Source: Acidobacteriota bacterium
Lineage (GTDB): Bacteria; Acidobacteriota; Terriglobia; Terriglobales; Acidobacteriaceae
Assembly (NCBI GenBank): GCA_021805955.1
Contig: JAJZDO010000774.1
Span: 1-9,502 of the forward strand
Direction of reading: 5' to 3'
DNA: 9,502 bases
The first letter of the stretch is position 1. Every line of letters starts with the position of its first letter. The translations under genes were made by a program, and so were the position numbers. This document shows, one piece after another, positions 1 to 6,400 of the stretch. The notes under the pieces were generated by a model that saw only the letters and a program-made list of their open reading frames with translations, had not been told where the DNA came from and ran no database searches.

Positions 1-421
1 CCTGACGTATACGCCCGGAAAGGATCGACGCTCGATTCACCGGATCCCGGTATGCCGCGAACGCCTGTTCGACGCAATCATCGCTGAAAGAACCTGTCGG
101 CAGACCGCAATTGGCGATCATTCCTGCTAGGCTTCGCGCGGTGTATGCTCCCCGACTGAACCCGAACAGGAAGATTTCATCGCCCGCCTCATATACTTGG
201 GCAATCTTGGTGTACCCATCCTTGATCTTCTGTAACAGCCCCTGACCGAAGGCTCCATCAAGAATCCGGTTGAGGCCTGACGCATCTGCACCTACGCCGT
301 CATCGTAGAAAGTCACTTGATTGGCTGCGACTGTCAACGCCTTATAGAATCGGTAGACATTGGTGTTATTGACGGGAGCCTGCCAGGTTCCATCCGCACA
401 AAACACGATTCGCTTTGTCAT
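1..421 (-). CDS. DUF2235 / Tle1-like alpha/beta hydrolase, N-terminal part (runs off left edge)
   Basis: The first 140 residues are visible, read leftward from the ATG at 421. The start is supported by a strong Shine-Dalgarno (GGAGGG on the minus strand, plus-strand 426-431). The protein begins MTKRIVFCADGTW, followed by NTNVYRFYKAL near residues 19-29, FYDDGVGA near 38-45, and the nucleophile elbow GFSRGAY with Ser89 at residues 87-93. This is the signature of the DUF2235 family (Tle1-like catalytic domain), which includes type VI secretion phospholipase effectors as well as many uncharacterised cytoplasmic hydrolases. The Asp and His of the triad, and any C-terminal membrane domain, lie outside the window. 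No signal peptide is visible. It is divergent from the lipoprotein gene to its right, with roughly 120 bases between the two starts. The family call is firm; substrate and secretion are unknown. Confidence 0.9.
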   Translation of the reverse strand, partial: MTKRIVFCADGTWQAPVNNTNVYRFYKALTVAANQVTFYDDGVGADASGLNRILDGAFGQGLLQKIKDGYTKIAQVYEAGDEIFLFGFSRGAYTARSLAGMIANCGLPTGSFSDDCVEQAFAAYRDPVNRASILSGRIRQ

Positions 422-425
422 AAAG

Positions 426-431
426 CCCTCC
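426..431 (-). promoter_or_regulatory. Ribosome binding site of the DUF2235 gene
   Basis: On the minus strand the sequence reads GGAGGG, four bases before the ATG at 421. It is a near-ideal Shine-Dalgarno and fixes the start of the leftward gene. Confidence 0.75.
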
Positions 432-540
432 GAAAGATTGCATCCGTTGTATCACGCCTGGACCTGAGCGACGGATGAACGCTCTAGGCACGGAAAAATT
501 TCCGCTTGACAATGCGTCAATTCGGGTTTCCGCTGGCAAC

Positions 541-1512
541 ATGCCAACTAAGTTGGATATATGTTTCGGCAGGCCTTATAGACAGATTTTGCGCTGCGCG
601 ACCCTAGCAACTGCAATGTCATGCGGCCTGGCGACTACTGGGTGCCTTTCACCACTTGCCAAACACGCAGCAGCTTTCTCGCAGGCGACCGGCATCGTGA
701 TAGATAGGTCCGAAGATGCATACCGCTCTGCCGTCCAGCTTCACTACGATGTGCAAGTTGCTGCTGCGGTCTACAAATACGATAAAGATCCGCAGTGGAG
801 TCCTTACAGCGATATGCCGCCACTGCTCACTCCCGAGCAGATTGACGCCCGCATTACAATCCTCAATGGCCTGAAAGCCTATGCTGCTTCCCTCGCCGAA
901 CTCACGGGCAAACCATCTGCCAAGGATGTGGCAGCGCTCGACAGCGCCTCGGCTGGAGTTGGCACCAATCTCCAAGGGCTCAACCAAAGCATTGCCACTG
1001 ATTTCAGCACAGTATTGCCAAATGCTCCGGTCATGAGCGCTGGCGCCCCCAACGGCGTCAGCACAGCTGTTCTCGCTCTAGGGGATTACCTAATCGCCCG
1101 AAAGGTCAAAGGCTCCCTGCGCCAGGTTACGCAACAAATGAATCCGAACGTCACTGCACTCTGCGAACTGCTCGACAGCGACATCAAAATCTTTCGCCGG
1201 CAAGCGGACGTTGACTACCAGACGCTGATCACCGAACAGAACCAGTCCATCCTCCACGAAGGCACAGTGGTCAACCCCTTCGAGCGTCGCAAAGAAATAG
1301 GCGAGCTTATCGACCTCGCTGCGCGACAGAAGGCCAACGACGCCCTGTTAGCCAAGCTCCAAATGGCGCTCCATACACTCGCCCTTACACATCAGGCACT
1401 CGCAGCCGCTGCCCAAGGCAACAACCCCGAATCGTTAAAACACAAGATCGCGGAACTTGAGGCCGCCGGCCAAGACCTTGGCAACTTCTATCAATCCCTA
1501 CCTACGAGTTAG
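541..1512 (+). CDS. Predicted lipoprotein of unknown function
   Basis: The open frame begins at 475, but I prefer the in-frame ATG at 541. It places a basic n-region (FGRPYRQILR) directly before a hydrophobic stretch (CATLATAMSCGLATTGC) that ends in a lipobox-like TTGC. The modified Cys would be residue 35 from 541 (57 from 475). Neither start has a good Shine-Dalgarno. The mature part is rich in Ala, Leu and Gln and looks almost wholly alpha-helical, with long amphipathic stretches between about residues 60 and 320. I recognise no catalytic motif or named domain. The product is probably anchored in the periplasm or outer membrane. Its stop is 25 bases before the ATG of the next gene, so the two are probably cotranscribed, and the pair diverges from a DUF2235 hydrolase. 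A lipoprotein next to a Tle1-like lipase recalls lipase/immunity pairs, but that is inference from position only. Confidence 0.72.
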   Translation: MPTKLDICFGRPYRQILRCATLATAMSCGLATTGCLSPLAKHAAAFSQATGIVIDRSEDAYRSAVQLHYDVQVAAAVYKYDKDPQWSPYSDMPPLLTPEQIDARITILNGLKAYAASLAELTGKPSAKDVAALDSASAGVGTNLQGLNQSIATDFSTVLPNAPVMSAGAPNGVSTAVLALGDYLIARKVKGSLRQVTQQMNPNVTALCELLDSDIKIFRRQADVDYQTLITEQNQSILHEGTVVNPFERRKEIGELIDLAARQKANDALLAKLQMALHTLALTHQALAAAAQGNNPESLKHKIAELEAAGQDLGNFYQSLPTS

Positions 1513-1525
1513 AGGGTGAAAGCCC

Positions 1526-1531
1526 GGAGAG
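1526..1531 (+). promoter_or_regulatory. Ribosome binding site of the 117-residue protein gene
   Basis: GGAGAG lies six bases before the ATG at 1538. It selects this frame over the overlapping frame that opens at 1516, which has no such site. Confidence 0.65.
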
Positions 1532-1537
1532 AATTCG

Positions 1538-1891
1538 ATGAGCAGCTCTACAACACCTACCATTTTTCAGATTCCAGATATCGCCGATGCCTACCTAGCC
1601 ACATTCAATGCACTCGGGAGAGCCTATTGGGATGCTTCTACCATCCAGGAGAAGGACCTAATACACGGAACCCAGGAAGCGATAGGAGAGATTCTCACCG
1701 AGATCGACAAACAAGATATAGCCAACAATACCGCTCTTTTTATTCAATTGACGCCAAAAATCAGCGCAGTTAATAAGGCTCTCCAGAAAATTAAAGACGA
1801 CATCAATAACATCACCAAGAATATCAATACGGCGTCAACCGTCCTCGCCGCCATAAGCAAAATCATGTCCCTTACTCCAAGCTTATTCTGA
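1538..1891 (+). CDS. Small helical hypothetical protein (117 aa)
   Basis: I do not recognise a family. The protein is short, lacks a signal peptide or lipobox, and reads as amphipathic helices. Residues about 30-60 are acidic and polar. Residues about 70-117 are Asn-, Lys- and Ile-rich with a heptad-like pattern (KISAVNKALQKIKDDINNI), ending in a mildly hydrophobic helix (STVLAAISKIMSL). A clear Shine-Dalgarno (GGAGAG) and close placement after the lipoprotein gene support translation as the second gene of an operon. Base composition is visibly more AT-rich than the flanking genes, with many ATA, AAT and AAA codons, which hints at separate acquisition. It could be a partner or immunity-type protein for the lipoprotein or the neighbouring hydrolase, but nothing in the sequence proves that. 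Confidence 0.62.
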   Translation: MSSSTTPTIFQIPDIADAYLATFNALGRAYWDASTIQEKDLIHGTQEAIGEILTEIDKQDIANNTALFIQLTPKISAVNKALQKIKDDINNITKNINTASTVLAAISKIMSLTPSLF

Positions 1892-1928
1892 GGAGAGGCA
1901 CCTCGCAGCGCATCCAGTGGAGTCCGTC

Positions 1929-2200
1929 ATGGCGAAGAAGAAGACCCTTTGCGAGTACCAGATTCATCGGATCGCGAAGGCGCTGGCCGATCCGCGACGC
2001 CATGAAATGCTGTAGCAAATTGGCGCAAAGAACTGCACCGTCGCCTGCACCGAGATGCGGGAGTGCCAGCCCCTCGCCGCTGCCACCTGCTCCGGGCGGT
2101 TTTCACTCACCCGGTTCGGGAGCGGGCCCAACCGCCGCTATTTGAGCGATGGTATTGGCAGCGGAAGGCCCAATTTGGCTCGAGTGTCCAGGGGCTCGCG
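1929..2200 (+). pseudogene. Broken ArsR-family (winged helix-turn-helix) regulator
   Basis: Translation from the ATG at 1929 (with GGAG at 1919-1922) gives MAKKKTLCEYQIHRIAKALA and then DPRRHEML. This is the typical ArsR N-terminus, in which a phrase like 'ALADPxRxEIL' leads into the DNA-binding domain. A TAG at 2013-2015 interrupts the frame where the family normally reads L-x-x-I. The same frame continues with QIGAKNCTVACTEMRECQP and LAAAT, which matches the helix before the recognition helix. The family continuation (roughly SHHxxELExAGLxE) then reappears in the +2 frame at 2105-2152 as THPVRERAQPPLFERW. The pieces fit an extra 11 to 14 bases between about 2088 and 2105. The C-terminal wing after about 2150 is hard to recognise and the end given is approximate. 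At least two independent lesions make a functional product unlikely. The family call is by eye and needs a profile search. Confidence 0.72.
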
Positions 2201-2504
2201 GAGGAATCAAAAATACGCCCGAGGCATGGGCATGTTCGTCGCCGCAGCGGTTGCAAAGACGCGCTTCCGCTGTGATCCTGCGCCTCCGCTGTTGCACCAC
2301 CCAACCGCGACGCGTCCCAACGGATCACGATTATGCGATTTCGATCGGCGAATATCAGCGCGATTCTTCCCCTGCCGATCCGACAGGTTGCAGGCTGTTT
2401 GTCTTTAGGCAGTGTCATTCGGGGAACTTCTATTGAGCCTGGGGATGAACAAGTCGTCTCGAAGTGTGCGGAATGTGCCATGCTAAAGAAAAGCTTCAAA
2501 TTGC

Positions 2505-2516
2505 GCAAAGCTTTGC
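2505..2516. repeat. 12-bp perfect palindrome, possible operator
   Basis: GCAAAGCTTTGC is fully self-complementary. Its central AAAGCTT is repeated just upstream at 2490-2496, and AGTGTGC (2463-2469) pairs with GCACACT (2515-2521), overlapping the palindrome. The site is about 160 bases before the thioesterase start and could be bound by a dimeric regulator. A chance palindrome of this size remains possible. Confidence 0.35.
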
Positions 2517-2621
2517 ACACTGAGTGACTGGCGACCCTGCACTTTTGACCGGGATTGCGGAGCCTTCAGCCTGCGCCTTCCCGTCGGGCGCGGCTTGCTG
2601 GAGGATCTGCGTGGCAGACCT

Positions 2622-2654
2622 CAAGTGGCAATGAACATGCAATATATTCACTTG
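2622..2654. promoter_or_regulatory. Inverted repeat around a weak promoter-like segment before the thioesterase gene
   Basis: CAAGTG (2622-2627) and CACTTG (2649-2654) are perfect inverted half-sites 21 bases apart. They enclose an AT-rich TATATT (2643-2648) that could be a -10 element. No good -35 sits at the expected distance. The position just upstream of the Shine-Dalgarno at 2665 would suit an operator or a 5' leader hairpin. The evidence is weak. Confidence 0.25.
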
Positions 2655-2664
2655 CCAGTCCTTC

Positions 2665-2668
2665 GAGG
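2665..2668 (+). promoter_or_regulatory. Ribosome binding site of the thioesterase gene
   Basis: GAGG lies eight bases before the ATG at 2677 and supports that start over the overlapping frame that opens at 2595. Confidence 0.55.
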
Positions 2669-2676
2669 CCTGTTGA

Positions 2677-3456
2677 ATGAACATCCAGGGTCCCAATTTT
2701 GTCGTCTTTCGACCCATACCTGCCGCTGCCTTCCGTGTGTTCTGCTTTCCCCATGCGGGCGGTGCGCCCACGACTTTCTTTCCGTGGGTAGCTTACTTTA
2801 GCGAAGAAATTGAATGCATTTGCCTCCAGTATCCGGGAAGAGCGCAACGGCTGAGGGAAAAGCCTTCAACCTCTGTTCGACAGCTTGTTGACGGCATCCT
2901 GCAGGAAATTGATGATCTGTCGGAGAAACCCTTTGCATTCTATGGCCATAGTCTAGGCGGCATCGTGGCATTTGAGTTGACGCGGGCGCTTCGACACTTG
3001 GGGCGGCCGGGACCTCGCCATCTATATATAGGTGCGGCGCGTCCCCCGCAGATGGAATCTTCACTTTCTCCCATCCACCTGCTTCCAGACAAGGACTTTA
3101 TCGCGGCCGTGAACTCCCGGTATGGCGGAATACCCGCTGCAGTCGCTGCCGATTCCGAGGCCATGGAGATGTTCTTACCCGGCCTTCGCGGCGACTTCAC
3201 CGCATATGAGACGTACCAGTTTCGGCCGTCCGATCCCCTCCCGATCCCGATCACTATTTTTGGCGGAGCGCAGGACCCGGCGGTACGGCCGGAATGTCTG
3301 CAGGGATGGGGGCAACATACAGACGCGGCTTTTGATATCAGGCTTTTACCCGGCGGTCATTTCTTCCCTCCGGCCAGTACGCAAGTTCTCATACGCGTAC
3401 TTGAAAGTCAGCTCCCCTCGTACCAGGGTGAAGAGAATCCCACATTTGTTGGTTGA
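2677..3456 (+). CDS. Type II thioesterase (alpha/beta hydrolase) of the PKS operon
   Basis: The 259-residue length matches stand-alone type II thioesterases (GrsT/RifR-like). The family opening is present as FRVFCFPHAGGAPTTFFPW (residues 19-37), where the HAGG loop forms the oxyanion region. YPGRAQRL follows at 52-59. The nucleophile elbow is GHSLGG with Ser92. The acid is Asp200 in GGAQDPAV and the base is His228 in PGGHFF, so the Ser-Asp-His triad is complete. No signal peptide or fused carrier domain is present, consistent with a cytosolic editing enzyme. Family members hydrolyse aberrant acyl groups from phosphopantetheine arms of PKS or NRPS carrier proteins; some release final products. 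The gene lies 15 bases upstream of the PKS gene, in the same frame and orientation, so it is almost certainly cotranscribed with it and acts on that synthase. Acyl specificity cannot be read from the sequence. Confidence 0.93.
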   Translation: MNIQGPNFVVFRPIPAAAFRVFCFPHAGGAPTTFFPWVAYFSEEIECICLQYPGRAQRLREKPSTSVRQLVDGILQEIDDLSEKPFAFYGHSLGGIVAFELTRALRHLGRPGPRHLYIGAARPPQMESSLSPIHLLPDKDFIAAVNSRYGGIPAAVAADSEAMEMFLPGLRGDFTAYETYQFRPSDPLPIPITIFGGAQDPAVRPECLQGWGQHTDAAFDIRLLPGGHFFPPASTQVLIRVLESQLPSYQGEENPTFVG

Positions 3457-3471
3457 AAGTGCAAGCGGCGA

Positions 3472-6400
3472 ATGAAACGCGAAAAAGAGGATCAAACCCA
3501 AAAAGACGAGCCGTCCAGGCGCCATGAGCCTCGCCGAGAGCCAATCGCCATTATAGGCATGGGCTGTCGCTACCCCGGCGCGTCGAACGTTGAGGAGCTT
3601 TGGCGCAACCTGCTCGCTGGACGAGAATCGATCGGGCTTTATCCGGGGGGACGATTTGCCGAACTGGACAACCTGTACGCCCGCGTGCGGAACAAGCCTG
3701 GACGCCTCCTGACAGATCGAGGTGGCTTTCTTCTCGATGTAACTGGCTTCGATTCTCAATTTTTTGAAATCTCGCCGCGAGAGTCCATCTATGTCGATCC
3801 ACAGCATCGACTCCTGTTGGAGATCGCCTGGGAAGCGTTGGAAAATGCCGGACAAGTTCGAGAAGCGTATGAAAATTCTGCCACAGGCGTCTATATAGGC
3901 CTGTGGACGAAGGAATACGAGAGCCGTCTCTATGAGTCGGCGACTGAGGACGATTTTTATTCCGTCACCGGTTGCGGCGGGGCTTCTGCCTCAGGGCGAC
4001 TGTCCTACACGTTCGGATTTCAAGGGCCCAGCCTGACCATCGACACTGCGTGCTCTTCCTCCCTGGTTGCCGTCCACATGGCATGCGAAAGTTTGTGGAA
4101 TGGCGATGTCGACATGGCGCTGGCTGGGGGCGCTAACCTCATCCTGGGGAGTGAAATTTCCGAGCTGTTTACCAAGGCTCACATGCTTTCTCCCGAAGGC
4201 AGTTGTAAGTTTGGAGATGAGTCGGCGAACGGTTTCGTACGCAGCGAAGGTGCCGGCATCGTCGTGCTAAAACGGCTGGCACACGCTCTTGCCCATCGGG
4301 ACCCAATCTACGCGGTCATTCGCGGGGGCGCCGTCAACAACGACGGTCGCACCAGCGGCTTTATGGTGACCCCCAGTCGCGTGGGCCAGCGGGAGATGCT
4401 GAAAGCTGCCTGGAAATCCGCTGAAATCGCACCGCAGGATCTTCGTTACATTGAAATGCACGGCACCGGCACCACTGTGGGCGATCCAGTTGAAATTGAA
4501 GCAGTAGGCGCTGCGTTGGCGGATGCCGGCGTTCAGCGACCTTGTCCCCTCGGCTCCATCAAGACCAACATCGGTCATACGGAAACTGCCGCGGGCGTGG
4601 CGGGACTGATGAAGGTGGCGCTGGCGCTGCAACATCGAGTTGTGCCGCCCAGTCTTCATTTTCGAGTGCCCAATCCGCGAATCGCGTGGGAGCGTTTCCC
4701 ATTGCGAGTCGCTACTGAGCCAATCGATCTTTCCGGCGAGACGGGTTTGAACCTGGCTGGAGTCAGTTCTTTCGGGCTAAGCGGAACCAATGTACATCTG
4801 GTGCTGGAAGAAGCACGCCAAACAGAGAGGGTATCTCAGGGCCGCGGCCCCTATCTGCTGCCGATTTCGGCACGCAGTCCCGAAGCTCTGGACGATCTGC
4901 TGCGAGCGCACCTGGAACAGTTGCGCGCTGCCGGGCCGGAGTACCCCATTCGCGATGTCTGTTATACCGCCAGCGTTCGCCGCACCCATCACGAATATCG
5001 TGTCGTCATCATCGCGGAGGATTTGGCGCAACTCGAAAAGAACCTGGCTGCCGCCATTGTCAGGGAGGACAGCGACGGCGTGATTTTTGGTCGAGCAGCC
5101 GCTGGCCAACAGTCAATGGTCTTCGTCGCTCCGGGTCAGGGTTCGCAGTGGCTGGGGATGGCGACAGAGTTATTTCAGTCTGATCCGGTCTTTCGCCAGG
5201 CTTTCGAAGAATGCGACGCGGCGATCCGATTGGAAACGGGTTGGAGCCTGGTGGATCGCGTCATTGGCGTGGAAGCGGGCAAGCATATTGCGCAAATCGA
5301 TGTCATCCAGCCCGCGTTGTTCGCCATGAGCGTCGCCCTGGCAGCCGTGTGGCAATCCTGGGGAATTTTGCCAGATGCGGTGGTCGGCCACAGCATGGGT
5401 GAGGTTGCAGCCGCATACATTGCAGGAATTCTCGATTTGCACGACGCAGTGGCTATCATCTGCCACCGAAGTCGTCTGATGAAAACGCTCAGCAACGGCG
5501 GCAGCATGGCCACAGTGGAACTTCCAATGGCCGAGGTCGAATCGCTGCTGCAGTCCGTAGAAAATGTTTCTGTGGCGGCCAGCAATGGTCCGCATACCAC
5601 GGTGATCTCCGGCGATGGCGCAGCCATTGAATCTCTGCTGCGAGACCTGACTGCGAAGGAGATTTATTGCCGACAGATTAAGGTGGATGTTGCCTCCCAC
5701 AGCGCCCAGGTGGATCCAATTCTGGATTCGCTTCTGGCGTCGCTCGGCGACATTCGCCCGCGACCCGCCAAGATCCCCATGCTGTCCACAGTGACCGGCA
5801 AGTATGCGGCAGCAGCTAGCGATTCACCCGGCGAAACTGCGGCCGACATGGATGCAGAGTATTGGGTCCAGAATCTGCGTCGCAGTGTCTTGTTTGCTCC
5901 AGCTATCCAAAAACTATGTGCGGACCGCAAGGATACCTTTGTTGAACTCAGCCCCCACCCGATTTTGCTTCCCTCCATTGAGGCGTCCGCCCGCGAAGTC
6001 GACCCGCGGGCGCTGGCAGTGCCATCGCTGCGCCGGGAAAAACCTGCTCTTGCAACCATGCTCGCCGCGCTGGGGACGCTCTATGCCGCAGGAAGAAAGA
6101 TCGATTGGGACCGGTTTTATCCCGAAGATGCCTGCTGTGTGACCTTGCCTCAGTATCCGTTTCAGCGCGAGCGTTGCTGGCCGGAGCCGGCAGACCCGAC
6201 CCGTGCAAGGTTGCATTCTGCAGATTCGACAGCGCCGCTTCTCGGACATCGATTCGAATCCTCGCTCGATCCGAATGCGCTGCTTTGGGAAACTGATTTG
6301 CAAATTGCAAGCGTTCCCTATCTGAACGACCACCGAGTGCTGCGCTCTGCCGTGTTTCCTGCTGCCGGCCATATTGAAATGGCACTCTCGGCCGCGAAGG

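Larger units (their letters stand above)
2201..2676. other. Gene-poor region upstream of the thioesterase/PKS operon
   Basis: About 475 bases hold no reading frame on either strand with a recognisable protein, a ribosome binding site and coherent composition. The frames that stay open here read as low-likelihood Arg/Ser/Pro-rich peptides. No tRNA, CRISPR or insertion sequence ends were recognised. The right half contains inverted repeats (listed separately) and must contain the promoter of the downstream operon unless transcription enters from further upstream. It probably combines the tail of the decayed ArsR gene, other degraded sequence and regulatory DNA. Confidence 0.5.

Noticed and set aside
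506..511. TTGACA resembling a -35 box upstream of the lipoprotein gene
   Set aside because: No acceptable -10 lies about 17 bases downstream, and it sits inside the possible coding frame from 475, so a promoter call is not supported.
1516..1773. Open frame of 85 codons overlapping the 117-residue gene in another frame
   Set aside because: It lacks a ribosome binding site and has an Arg/Ser/Tyr-rich shadow composition; the overlapping frame at 1538 has GGAGAG correctly placed.
1889..1910. Possible terminator hairpin after the 117-residue gene
   Set aside because: The GAGG/CCTC arms leave only a two-base loop and no T-run follows, so it does not qualify as an intrinsic terminator.
2055..2408. 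Plus-strand open frame of 117 codons starting MRECQPLAAAT
   Set aside because: Its first residues are the in-frame continuation of the broken ArsR gene after the TAG; the rest is Arg/Pro-rich with no family resemblance.
2107..2520. Minus-strand open frame of 137 codons across the ArsR remnant and gene-poor region
   Set aside because: The translation has no recognisable motif, and it runs opposite to the clearly homologous ArsR remnant, so it is best read as a chance frame in decayed DNA.
2529..2552. Stretch with CCCTGCACTTTTGACC considered as a possible insertion sequence end
   Set aside because: No partner inverted repeat, target duplication or transposase fragment was found in the window.
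5170..5700. Long minus-strand open frames inside the PKS gene (also near 8194-8805 and 7672-8106)
   Set aside because: They are antisense shadows of the intact PKS coding frame, with His/Arg/Cys-rich composition and no family motifs.
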